Shown here: in pieces, positions 9,714 to 19,220 of the stretch
Layout: each line of letters opens with the position of its first letter
How positions within the stretch are numbered: position 1 is the first letter of the stretch
NCBI GenBank assembly: GCA_029204225.1
Contig: CM055107.1
Span: 16,960,809-17,024,808 of the forward strand
Source of the DNA: Diphasiastrum complanatum
Taxonomy: Eukaryota > Streptophyta > Lycopodiopsida > Lycopodiales > Lycopodiaceae
Reading direction: 5' to 3'
Length of the DNA: 64,000 nt
The notes under the pieces: generated by a model
Database searches by the model: none
The model's input: the letters and a program-made list of their open reading frames with translations, nothing else
Told to the model about the DNA's origin: nothing
Program-made: the position numbers and the translations under genes

Positions 9714-10633
9714 TGTTGTAAAGCTGACTTGGGTGCACCCAGCGTGCCCTGTAAGACTCAAAGAGGTGACACTCCCTAAGGTCCCAGAGCAAGTTAGAAT
9801 GTCAAGGACTGAGCCTCCGACCTGTGGTGAGCCAGTCAAGTAGTCACAAAGTCATGAGCTAGCTCTGGAGCTCGAGTCATGGCCTAGTCAGGAAAGCAGG
9901 TTGATTCGGCCGCCGGGACGGCTCCCGGGACCCATGTCCGGGAGCCAGACTGATTCTGCCAGGCTTGCCAGGCCTAATCAGCAAAATAAAAACTAAGTCC
10001 TAAAAAGCGTGCTTTACCAGAAAGCACTATGTTTCAAACCAGAGGGGGTGCGCCGAATCACAGCAGAACTATAGGGAGAGTCCGGCAGACAGAAACTTGG
10101 GCAGCTCAACCAGCGCCAGGAATCCAGTCGCTAGGTCTCAGCTCCCTCTACCAGCACGAGCCAGGCACAATGCCCAGCACGTGTTGGTGGCCCCGAGACC
10201 GGTCAGTCTATGTATGAATGTAACCTCTTCCAAATCTAATAAAGTTGATCCTTGGGGATGATTACCATTTCGGTTTCGCCTCCAGGACTGGTCCAAGTGG
10301 AAGGACCCTTACTACAACCTTTTTGCGTCGCTGGCGCCTAAGGGTCCCTGTCATCGACATGGGGCTTGCCGCTATGCCAATTGGTCAGTTTGGCGACCAC
10401 TATGCCTTGGGTTTCATGTGTGGCTTGTCTTTGCCTTTGGTTACCTTTTGGGGACGGATTCTGAGTTGGCTTTCGGGTTGGTTGGGATTTCAGTTTTCTT
10501 AAGTCTGAATGGTTAAGCTTGTTACGATTCTGAGTTGGCTTTTACGTAAGTGCATGATGGATGAATATTAGACTTAAGCGCGTGTTGGGAAAACCGCTCA
10601 AGTCCCAGCGCCCTTTGAGGCGCCGGCGCAACA
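9714..10633 (+). repeat. 5' LTR of A1
   Basis: The LTR runs from TGTTGTAAAGCTGACT to GGCGCCGGCGCAACA, 920 bp. A perfect hairpin, GTGCTTTACCAGAAAGCAC, lies at 10009-10027, shortly after an AAAATAAAAAC stretch that could act as a TATA-like element. AATAAAG lies at about 10229. The first 12 bases are the same as the B LTR, after which the two families differ. Confidence 0.88.
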
Positions 10634-10635
10634 TG

Positions 10636-10648
10636 TCGTATCATAGCC
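10636..10648 (+). promoter_or_regulatory. Primer binding site of A1, with two mismatches
   Basis: The site reads TCGTATCATAGCC where the other A and B elements have TGGTATCAGAGCC. Position and spacing (two bases after the LTR) are conserved. The two changes probably arose after insertion. Confidence 0.75.
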
Positions 10649-11315
10649 GACTAGCCGATCAGCTACGCAAGTCTCACAGGGATGGCCACGTTTTTGGGAT
10701 TTGTCAGGACAACCGTTGCGCAAGGTGCTGCCCACAGTGTAAGCACGGGTGCGTCCACGGTCGGGGTGGTCGGCAGAACGGGGGACTTGATGAGTCAAAG
10801 TGCTGCCCTCGAGGTGTAAGCACGGTCAGTTCTCGCGGTTCGGGCCTGGCGCTGTCTGCACGTAGGACGGATGAGGCAAAGTGCTGCCTAGGTAGGTGAA
10901 AGCACGGTCTGTACCTTGTGGGGTGCGGGGCGACATATTCGAACTGTACGGGTTAACCATTGATACAGAGATGCTGCTCGAATTCGGGTTTAAAGCATGG
11001 GTGGTTAGCTGCCGGTGCGGGATAGCTGCCGATCGTTTAGCTATAAGGGCTATCGACCAAAAAGTGGTGGGGCGTGACTGAGGCAATGTGCTGCTTAATG
11101 GTGAAAGCACCGGATGGTTGGATGGATGTTTCCCCGTGGGCTAATTCTGTGATAGATTTGTGTGGGCGCGGCTAGGCAAAGGTCCTACGTCCGGTCTCAG
11201 GGAGGGTTTGTGGCTTGAGAGGGATCCTCTGTGTTTGCTTTGGTTGGTATGTTCCGTTTGTCGTGTGCTTGCTTGGACACAAATGACCTGGTTCCTACTT
11301 GGCTCTCAGGTGATG
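10649..11315 (+). other. A1 untranslated leader with hairpin units
   Basis: Four GTGCTG...AAGCAC pairs lie at 10725/10741, 10800/10818, 10881/10900 and 11088/11105. The leader matches those of A2 and B along most of its length. Near its end the A1 and A2 leaders diverge, then both show a pyrimidine-rich tract followed by CAG|GTGAT (A1 near 11310), after which the coding modules differ completely. Confidence 0.7.
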
Positions 11316-11468
11316 TGGGCGTGCTAAGTTTGAGGAAGGGATATTTTCATTGAAGTTGATTTAATAAAGAAGAAAAGAGAGCTGTGAGGCCCGGCTGACA
11401 GAAGGGAGAGCTTCAAATATAAAAAAGGATTGAGGCGATAATCTGTTGAAAGTACACCTCTGACTATA

Positions 11469-13319
11469 ATGGAGGACCATCTTGAAGAGTTACGAGCACT
11501 AACGGACGGAGAAGAGCTGACTCGAGAATACAGCTCTCGCATGCATCGATATGGCACCAGGTCCAAGTCGAGAAAGAAAGAGCGTATGCACTCCATAGTG
11601 GCGCCCCTCCATGAAGAGATGAGTGGCCCTTCTGAACCTACACCAAGAGATGAACCCTTGCCAGAGGCACAACAGGACCTCTTTGAAGTGAAGATGCGGC
11701 AATACTTATCAAGCGCAATGACAGCTATGCTTAGCGAGGTGAAGAAGGATAGAGAAACCGAAAGGAAAGAATGGCAAACATCCTTGCGAGCCATGAATCT
11801 TACCCAAATTAACCTTGCTAGAGAAATGAGAGATGGGCTAACACAGCTCGAAGCCAGGTTTGAAGAGTTGGAAGCAACTAGGGAGAATGCAGTGGCGCCT
11901 CCTCCACAGATACCAAGAGAACCACGAGCGCGAACCACGGAGGGCCCAAGAAAGACTGCCAAAGTGAAAGCGCCACCTACTTTCAAAGGAGAGCGTGACA
12001 TTCGAGATGTGGAAGATTGGTTGTTTCACATGGACCATTACTTCCGTCTAATGAACACTCCTGAGGAAGAAAGAACTGACTTGGCATTAGCATATTTTGA
12101 GGGCTACACTACAAATTGGTACCAGATGGCAGGAATGCATTTTCAAACATTGGACGCATTCAAAGCCGCGTTACGAGAGGAGTTCATACCGAAGGATTCA
12201 CACATGAGATTGAGGACAGAATTATCGGGGCTCAAACAGAAAGGGTCATTGCGAGAGTACCTCAATAGATTCAGACAGAGTGTATGGGTTATTGAAGATA
12301 TGTCCGAGGCGGACAAAACTCATTACCTATTGTCTGGAATGCAATCCTGGACCCGACGTGCGATAGACAGCTACATGCCCCATGATTTCAATTCAACTAT
12401 TCGAGCGGCTGAAATGGTTTGTGATTATGAGAGCACATTGGCACCAGCTGCTCCCGCAACCTCAACAAGAGTATTTAGTGGATCCAGACCGAGTCCGAGC
12501 TTCTTTTCAAGGGGGGACTCAGCTCCAAATGGCAACCAAGCCTTGAGTAGCGTGAATAAATTCCCAACAAAAACAGGGTTTGGCAACCAAGGCAACAATG
12601 GAGGGAACATGTTCCAGAGAAGAAACAATGTTGGACCTTCAACTAGTCACAGCAACAACTCACCAACAGTGGGCAGTTCCATGCGTTGCTTCAACTGTCA
12701 TCAGCAAGGTCACTCTTGGAGATCATGCCCCAAACCATTGAATAAGCAAATCATGGCTGCCATTGAAGGATTTGATAGGATGGAGAGAGAGGCATTTGAT
12801 CAAGAAGATGGTGAACAAGATGATGAAGAGGACCCAGAAACGGATTTGACGGAGTCTGACCTGAATGCCTTGCAACAGATAGGGGCACTTGCAGCTTATC
12901 ATGAACATCTTATGGCGACTCCTGCGAGAGGATCCAAGTTATTGTACCTGAAAGGCTGTATTCAAGGCAGGATCATTTACTTCATGGTAGACCTGGGGGC
13001 GTCACATAACTACTTGTCAGAAAAACTGACAGGAGAATTGGACATCCAATGTGAAGAAAATGTGACTCCTATTTGTGTGGAGACCGCGAAAGGTACAATG
13101 ACCACTTGTATATTGGCAACCAGCTTACCAATCTCTCTGGGAGCCTGGAAGAATCGACTAACGTTCACAATCTTGAAGATGGATGCCTTCGACGCTATTT
13201 TGGGATTAAGCTGGTTTAACGAACATGTGGTGGCCTTCTTGGCAAAAGGGGTTAACCTTGTGTATTATATAATGGCAGGAGACCTTGTGTTGTCAGAGCT
13301 GTGCCAGGGGACCAACTAG
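11469..13319 (+). CDS. Gag polyprotein with C-terminal protease-like domain (A1)
   Basis: The protein has 616 residues and starts at the first ATG after the leader. Residues 1-160 are charged with a probable helical or coiled segment. Residues about 165-310 are a retrotransposon Gag (capsid) domain, with VEDWLFHMDHYF, an LREEFIP block and LREYLNRFRQS. A serine/asparagine-rich linker leads to a CCHC zinc knuckle, CFNCHQQGHSWRSC, at 407-420. An acidic stretch follows, then a retropepsin-like domain with DLGAS at 508-512 and an ILGLSWF motif. The usual DSG/DTG is DLG here, so protease activity is doubtful. Gag forms the particle and binds RNA. The frame is fully open, unlike every pol in the window, consistent with a recent and perhaps functional copy. 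Confidence 0.88.
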   Translation: MEDHLEELRALTDGEELTREYSSRMHRYGTRSKSRKKERMHSIVAPLHEEMSGPSEPTPRDEPLPEAQQDLFEVKMRQYLSSAMTAMLSEVKKDRETERKEWQTSLRAMNLTQINLAREMRDGLTQLEARFEELEATRENAVAPPPQIPREPRARTTEGPRKTAKVKAPPTFKGERDIRDVEDWLFHMDHYFRLMNTPEEERTDLALAYFEGYTTNWYQMAGMHFQTLDAFKAALREEFIPKDSHMRLRTELSGLKQKGSLREYLNRFRQSVWVIEDMSEADKTHYLLSGMQSWTRRAIDSYMPHDFNSTIRAAEMVCDYESTLAPAAPATSTRVFSGSRPSPSFFSRGDSAPNGNQALSSVNKFPTKTGFGNQGNNGGNMFQRRNNVGPSTSHSNNSPTVGSSMRCFNCHQQGHSWRSCPKPLNKQIMAAIEGFDRMEREAFDQEDGEQDDEEDPETDLTESDLNALQQIGALAAYHEHLMATPARGSKLLYLKGCIQGRIIYFMVDLGASHNYLSEKLTGELDIQCEENVTPICVETAKGTMTTCILATSLPISLGAWKNRLTFTILKMDAFDAILGLSWFNEHVVAFLAKGVNLVYYIMAGDLVLSELCQGTN

Positions 13320-13681
13320 AAAAGAACGACACAAATGAACCTGAGCCAACCATTCCTCCCAATCTCATTCACCTATTTAACGAAGGACAACCAACAGTGA
13401 CAGACCAGCTGACGCGAGAACAAATGGAGCCAAAATTGCCTATAGTCTCTACATCAAAGGTGAATTCAAGTGCCGATGCAGAGCTCAAGGAGCTCACCTT
13501 GTGTGACCAAGCAAAAACTCACCTTTTTAATGAAAGACATCCAACAGTGACAAACCAGCTGACGCGAGGTCAAATGGAGCCAACATTGCCTGCAATTTCT
13601 ACGTCAAAGGTGAATCTAAGTGCCGATGCAGAGCTCAAGGAGCTCAACCTGGACGACCAAACGAAATATCTAGAGTCCTAG
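13301..13681 (+). pseudogene. Short repetitive ORF downstream of A1 Gag
   Basis: This frame overlaps the end of the Gag-protease ORF by about 19 bases in another frame, and has no good start of its own (GTG at 13301). It encodes 126 residues that are mostly two copies of a 50-residue unit. It could be a frameshifted continuation of the polyprotein that once led into RT, or simply filler left after pol was lost. No domain is recognised. Confidence 0.5.
13370..13669 (+). repeat. Two tandem 150-bp units
   Basis: The units begin at 13370 and 13520, each with HLFNE in the readable frame, and share QLTR.QMEP, STSKVN and SADAELKEL. The period of 150 bp keeps the frame. The copies differ at several codons, so the duplication is not very recent. 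Confidence 0.85.
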
Positions 13682-14048
13682 GGGACTCATCCAGATGTGC
13701 GACGACAACGACATATCTGAGGCTTAAGGGAGCCGTGAGTACCTTTTTCTTTCATGCTAATAAAGTAAGCCGCATTTTTCATTGAGGAGTGAGCTTCAGT
13801 TTGATGTCTAAGTGCAGCAGCTTCACACAGGGTTTACGTAAGTGAACTAGATCCACACTTTTCCTGTGCTGGGTGTACAACACAATATCATTACTCTGCT
13901 TTACAGTTGGTTTCCTTTGGCCGGTGAATCAAGCCCGTGCCCTTGTATATGTGACTAAAGTCTGGCCGGTGAATTAAGCCCGTGCCATGAGTCTTAGGTT
14001 CTAGTTTGGCCCTGATGAGGACATCAGCTTTCTCAAATGAGGGGAGGA
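13682..14048 (+). other. A1 3' UTR and polypurine tract
   Basis: From about 13828 this matches the 3' UTR of A2 (51259-51427): CAGCTT.ACACAGG, TTTACGTAAGTGAAC, TTTTCCTGTGCT and GGCCGGTGAAT(T/C)AAGCCCGTGCC, repeated here at 13918 and 13965. It ends in the polypurine tract AAATGAGGGGAGGA (14035-14048) directly before the LTR. A1 and A2 therefore share the 3' as well as the 5' cis signals. Confidence 0.75.
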
Positions 14049-14968
14049 TGTTGTAAAGCTGACTTGGGTGCACCCAGCGTGCCCTGTAAGACTCAAAGGG
14101 GTGACACTCCCTAAGGTCCCAGAGCAAGTTAGAATGTCAAGGACTGAGCCTCCGACCTGTGGTGAGCCAGTCAAGTAGTCACAAAGTCATGAGCTAGCTC
14201 TGGAGCTCGAGTCATGGCCTAGTCAGGAAAGCAGGTTGATTCGGCCGCCGGGACGGCTCCCGGGACCCATGTCCGGGAGCCAGACTGATTCTGCCAGGCT
14301 TGCCAGGCTTAATCAGCAAAATAAAAACTAAGTCCTAAAAAGCGTGCTTTACCAGAAAGCACTATGTTTCAAACCAGAGGGGGTGCGCCGAATCACAGCA
14401 GAACTATAGGGGGAGTCCGGCAGACAAAAACTTGGGCAGCTCAACCAGCGCCAGGAATCCAGTCGCCAGGTCTCAGCTCCCTCTACCAGCACGAGCCAGG
14501 CACAATGCCCAGCACGTGTTGGTGGCGCCGAGACCGGTCAGTCTATGTATGAATGTAACCTCTTCCAAATCTAATAAAGTTGATCCTTGGGGATAATTAC
14601 CATTTCGGTTTCGCCTCCGGGACTGGTCCAAGTGGAAGGACCCTTACTACAACCTTTTTGCGTCGCTGGCGCCTAAGGGTCCCTGTCATTGACATGGGGC
14701 TTGCCGCTATGCCAATTGGTCAGTTTGGCGACCACTATGCCTTGGGTTTCATGTGTGGCTTGTCTTTGCCTTTGGTTACCTTTTGGGGACGGATTCTGAG
14801 TTGGCTTTCGGGTTGGTTGGAATTCCAATTTTCTTAAGTCTGAATGGTTAAGCTTGTTACGATTCTGAGTTGGCTTTTACGTAAGTGCATGATGGATGAA
14901 TGTTAGACTTAAGCGCGTGTTGGGGAAACCGCTCAAGTCCCAGCGCCCTTTGAGGCGCCGACGCAACA
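14049..14968 (+). repeat. 3' LTR of A1
   Basis: This 920-bp LTR has the same length as the 5' LTR and is nearly identical to it. It ends GGCGCCGACGCAACA at 14968 and is followed by the GGTTT target duplication. Confidence 0.88.
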
Positions 14969-15217
14969 GGTTTTACGAAAGCGATATCAAATCTACGCTT
15001 TTCCCAGACAAAGATATATTTTCAAGTTATGTAATTTTTCAGTACAAAGAGCTGAGCCTCTGACTTGTGGTGTGCCAGCTTCAATGTTAATAAAAAGGGG
15101 CCAGTAAATTGAGTACTGTGCCAAGTAGCTTAAATGTATAGTTATTTTAATTGGGAGACACCTTTACTTTAATCTGACATCTGATGAGGACATCAGATTT
15201 TATAAAGGTGGGGTGGA
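14969..15217 (+). other. B-element 3' UTR and polypurine tract
   Basis: The B element resumes after the nested A1. The sequence matches 45000-45243 and, inverted, 29155-29400 and 35010-35280. The polypurine tract AAAGGTGGGGTGGA (15204-15217) abuts the 3' LTR. The GATGAGGACATCAG word upstream also occurs in the A 3' UTR (for example near 14015), another shared cis sequence. Confidence 0.75.
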
Positions 15218-16438
15218 TGTTGTAAAGCTACCTTTACAAGCTTTACTTCCGGCGCCGTCAGCGCCAGCTATGTTCCCGACGCCAGCAGCGCCCCTTTTGC
15301 TCCCGGTGCCACTGTGACCAGAATCCAGCCGGCGCCAAGTTCCTATGGCTGAAAATCTTTTATCGGTTCTAGCAGAGTCCAGAGAGCGCAGATCGATGTG
15401 CAATCACCTCACACGATCTAGGCATGATTAAAAGAAGCCTGGGGATCAATAACATCTAGAGAGAGAAAATGACTTTCTAGAAAGAGAAAATTCTAGAGAG
15501 AGAAAAATGTGCTTTACCAACTTGGGTAGAGTGCTTGGTATGAGGGGGGGGGGTGCCGAATCACACCAATACTATAGGCGAGTGCGGGTTGCGACTCAGG
15601 GCGAGCTCCAACCAAGTCTCAGCTTCCCTTGCTGGAATGTTGTCATGGCTCTCGCCTTGGCATGCTAGCGCCCCGAAGACTAGGGTCGGTCACACACTTG
15701 AAATGTAACCTTCTCAGATTTATCAATAAAGTGGGATTTTCCTCAAACTGACTCTGATTACCTTCTGGGTTTCAGCGTTCGGTAAAAGCGCCAGTTGTAA
15801 GGCCGCTTTCAAAATTTTGAACTTGGCACATAGCTGAGGGTCGTATCCCGGGACGCCAGCAGTATGCCGTCGAGACCATTCGGTCCGTGGCGCCAGCGGT
15901 ATGCTATCGGGACCGTTTGGTCCAGGAACTGGTTGTTTCCATATCTGTCGCAGCTTGTGGTTCTGAGTGTTCCTTGCATGAACGTGAATGGGTTAAGCTC
16001 TTGGGGAACGGGCTTTAACCTGTCGGCTGAGTTGGATGGCTTGCTTGGGTGGATGTTACCTGTTTATGGCTATCAAGTCTGGCGTGGCGCCAGGTTGGCT
16101 TTCAGCGCTCGTGACGAAGCTTTCAGTTGATTAAGTCTGATGTAAGTCAGACCACTTGCTTGGAATGGATGTTACTCGTTTGTAACGAAGTTTCGAGTTG
16201 GTTAAGTTTGATGTATGTCGGGCGGCTTGCTTGGAGGGAAGTCACCCACATCGGGACCCCCGATCTGGCATGGCGCCAAGTTGGATCTCAATGTTGGTTT
16301 TCGAAACTTCAAGTTGGTTAAGTCTGATCGTTGTTGGCGAGTTGGCCGCTTGTATGTCAAGTGGGTTTGGATGGCAAGAGTTGAAGGCTGGGAAGCTAAG
16401 TCGTGGTTCCCGGCTCCCTTTGGGATGCCTGCGCTATA
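15218..16438 (+). repeat. 3' LTR of B element
   Basis: This is 1221 bp, from TGTTGTAAAGCTACC to CTGCGCTATA, with the final ACA mutated to ATA. The TSD TTAGA follows at 16439-16443. An AATAAAG signal lies near 15727. Confidence 0.87.
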
Positions 16439-16528
16439 TTAGAGCCCGTTCCCCAAGAGCTTAACCCATTCACGTTCATGCAAGGAATACTCAGAACCAC
16501 AAGCTGCGACAGATATGGAAACAACACG

Positions 16529-17115
16529 AGCGTTGGGCATCATATAAAAACATCATATAAAAACTAAGTCGTAAAAAGCGTTGGGCAGCTCAACCAGCGC
16601 CAGGAATCCAGTCGCCAGGTCTCAGCTCCCTCTACCAGCACGAGCCAGGCACAATGCCCAGCACGTGTTGGTGGCCCCGAGACCGGTCAGTCTATGTATG
16701 AATGTAACCTCTTCCAAATCTAATAAAGTTGATCCTTGGGGATGTTTACCATTTCGGTTTCGCCTCCGGGACTGGTCCAAGTGGAAGGACCCTTACTACA
16801 ACCTTTTTGCGTCGTTGGCACCTAAGGGTCCCTGTCATCGACATGGGGCTTGCCGCTATGCCAAATGGTCAGTTTGGCGACCACTATGCCTTGGGTTTCA
16901 TGTGTGGCTTGTCTTTGCCTTTGGTTACCTTTTGGGGACGGATTCTGAGTTGGCTTTCGGGTTGGTTGGGATTCCAGTTTTCTTAAGTCTGAATGGTTAA
17001 GCTTGTTACGTTTCTGAGTTGGCTTTTACGTAACTGCATGATGGATGAATGTTAGACTTAAGCGCGTGTTGGGGAAACCACTCAAGTCCCAGCGCCCTTT
17101 GAGGCGCCGGCGCAA
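16529..17115 (+). repeat. A-family LTR fragment inside the solo B LTR
   Basis: From about 16546 this matches the second half of the A LTR, with an internal deletion that removes the GTGCTTT hairpin, and ends GGCGCCGGCGCAA at 17115 without the final CA. A short duplicated CATCATATAAAAA word lies at its left edge. B LTR sequence resumes at 17116. No target duplication is visible, so it may be a deletion-scarred solo LTR. Confidence 0.7.
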
Positions 17116-17788
17116 TAGCTGGCGTCCCGGGATGCGACCCTCAGCCATGTGCCAAGTTAAAAATTTTGACAGCGGCCTTACAACTGGCGCTTTTACCGAA
17201 CACTGAAACCCAGAAGGTAATCAGAGTCGGTTTGAGGAAAATCACACTTTATTGATAAATCTGAGAAGGTTACATTTCAAGTGTGTGACTGACCCTAGTC
17301 TCCGGGGCGCTAGCATGCCAAGGCGAGAGCCATGACAACATTCCAGCAAGGGAGGCTGAGACTTGATTGGAGCTCGCCCTGAGTCGCAACCTGCACTCCC
17401 CTATAGTATTGGTGTGATTCGGCACCCCCCCCCCCTCATACCAAGCACTTTACCCAAGCTGGTAAAGCACGTTTTTCTCTCTCTAAAATTTTCTCTTTCT
17501 AGAAAGTCATTTTCTCTCTCTAGATTTTATTGATCCCCAGGCTTCCTTTAATCATGCCTAGATCGTGTGAGGTGATTGCACATCGATCTGAGCTCTCTGG
17601 ACTCCGCTAGAACCAATCAAAGATTTTTAGCCATAGGAACTTGGCGCCGGCTGGATTCTGGTCACAATGGCGCCAGGAGCGGCGTCGGCGCCGTTGGCGC
17701 CGGGAGCAGCAGGGGCGCTGCTGGCGCCGTAGATATAGCTAGCGCCAATGGCGCCGGAAGTAAAGCTTGTAAAGGTAGCTTTACAACA

Positions 17789-19220
17789 TCATGCTTTTGA
17801 CACAAAACATACACCTTGATCAAAAGTCGAGTTTTATAAATGAAATATGTTAACCTTTTAATATAAGATTTGAGAAACAATTGATACCCACCATCTTTGC
17901 AAACAGCTTGAGTTAGATGCTTCACTAGATATAACACCAATTCTTTTGTACTTTGTGTCATTGTGGTAAATGCTAAATATGTGAAGGTGTTGAAAAGCAT
18001 CAGAACAATCGGTAGGTGAGCTCCTTGCCATTTCAAGTTGCTTTCTGTTTTATATTTGATGTCTTGCTAATTGTAGGCAAATATTGTTTTGAAGCTGACA
18101 TATGCAAATATGTAGTCAAAGAATTATTGTTTTTTGATATATTGAGTTCATTTCAATGACATTAAAGGCATACTATTTGTCTGAAAACGTCTTGTTGTAG
18201 CTAAAAAGAAGTTGCATTTTGAAATAGAATAGCAAACAACGAAATACAATAGCATAATCTATGTCTCTACTAAAGACAGAATTTTCATTGCCAAAGAGAG
18301 ACTGACAATCAAGTACTTGGTAATTACAAGAAATAGATGTTGATGTGTTCTGAAAAATTTTCAGAACACTCAAGACATTCGAGGTGAGCAATAATGTCCA
18401 AACTGAAATAGTTGACAATTGTTGATATCTTTTAGCTAATTTCGATTGCTAATGACAAGGTGGTTCATGTGAGTCTAAATGTTATTCTTGTTGAAGAAAT
18501 CATTTTGTTCATAAATATAGAATAAAAAAGCATTGAGCTTTGTAGAATAATTGAGATCTTCCCACAATGTTAGTGTTAGTTAAAAAAAGTCAGTTGTTAG
18601 AGAGCCATCTTTTTGATCAAATATGAAATGGCAAAAGAAGAGGTGGCGATTTCCCTCTCCTAATTATAAACTTGGAGATTCGCCTTTCTTGGATAATGCA
18701 GTATGAAAAATAAAATTCGAAGTTGTGATTTGCAAATTGCCATGAAACATCTCAAATAATGTACAAAGCTCACTCAGTGTTCTTTCGAATGACAGTTTTT
18801 TATTCGATTTTTTTGAAAAAAATCATTAGTATGGAAGCGTAGTAAATTGACAAATTTAGGTCATCTATGTACACAAATTTATGATAGGATAGCTAAACAA
18901 TCAACGATGACATTTTGTAAAGTCTACATTAAAAAGCCAAAGAAAGTGAAAGACAACATTGAAAATGAGAATGCTGCCGAAATATCTAGAGAGAAAGATG
19001 CAAGATCATTTAAAACATGGCAAGAGAATTCATGCATGATTGAATAGAAAACCTGTGATTAAAAATAACAAGTTCTTGAAAGACTTTTCAGTTGTAGGAA
19101 AATAGTCACTGAATATTGCTACATGCATGCTCTACATTGAAATAGACGTTTGCATAGAAGGGGATAGTTGGTAGATAAGCTTCAATTAGTCATACTTGCA
19201 TACAAGCTGATGTGTCTAGT
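17789..19220. other. AT-rich intergenic sequence, no gene seen
   Basis: This is the right flank of the nested insertion; its first five bases complete the TCATG duplication. Open frames are short, AT-driven and without domains. No LTR end belonging to the decayed D element is recognised here. Confidence 0.5.

Larger units (their letters stand above)
9714..14968 (+). mobile_element. A1 element: LTR retrotransposon with Gag-protease only
   Basis: This 5255-bp element has 920-bp LTRs at 9714-10633 and 14049-14968 and a perfect GGTTT duplication at 9709-9713 and 14969-14973. Between the LTRs lie a leader, a 616-codon Gag plus protease-like ORF, a short repetitive ORF and a 3' UTR ending in a polypurine tract. 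There is no reverse transcriptase, RNase H or integrase. The LTR pair is almost identical where I compared it (about one difference in 140 bp at the start), so the insertion is young and moved in this form. It sits in the internal region of the B element. Confidence 0.88.
6174..16438 (+). mobile_element. Complete B-family LTR retrotransposon, coding-poor, with A1 nested inside
   Basis: Two LTRs (6174-7391 and 15218-16438) flank an internal region of about 2.6 kb once the nested A1 element (9714-14968) is removed. TTAGA is duplicated at 6169-6173 and 16439-16443. The primer site is at 7394-7406 and the polypurine tract at 15204-15217. No gag, protease, RT or integrase motif is readable between them, so this is a non-autonomous (LARD/TRIM-like) element that needs proteins in trans. 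Its leader is nearly the same as that of the A elements. The target was the older solo B LTR. Confidence 0.85.
5748..17788 (-). mobile_element. Solo B-family LTR, interrupted by nested insertions
   Basis: On the minus strand this LTR starts TGTTGTAAAGCTACC at 17788 and ends CTGCGCTACA at 5748. Its own pieces are 5748-6173, 16439-16528 and 17116-17788, together close to a normal B LTR (about 1190-1240 bp) minus a small deletion. TCATG is duplicated at 5743-5747 and 17789-17793, so both ends are original and no internal region is present, as expected after LTR-LTR recombination. The gap 6174-16438 is a younger B element on the opposite strand. The gap 16529-17115 is an A-family LTR piece that replaced about 80 bp. 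Confidence 0.85.

Noticed and set aside
10245-10502. An 85-codon open frame that recurs in every A-family LTR (also at 14580, 16729, 38090, 46641 and 51957)
   Set aside because: It recurs only because the LTR recurs. The nucleotide sequence is equally conserved outside the frame, it lacks a usual start, and it spans the LTR promoter and polyadenylation region.
11324-12001. A 225-codon open frame on the minus strand
   Set aside because: It is the antisense of the well-supported A1 Gag ORF and has no domain of its own.
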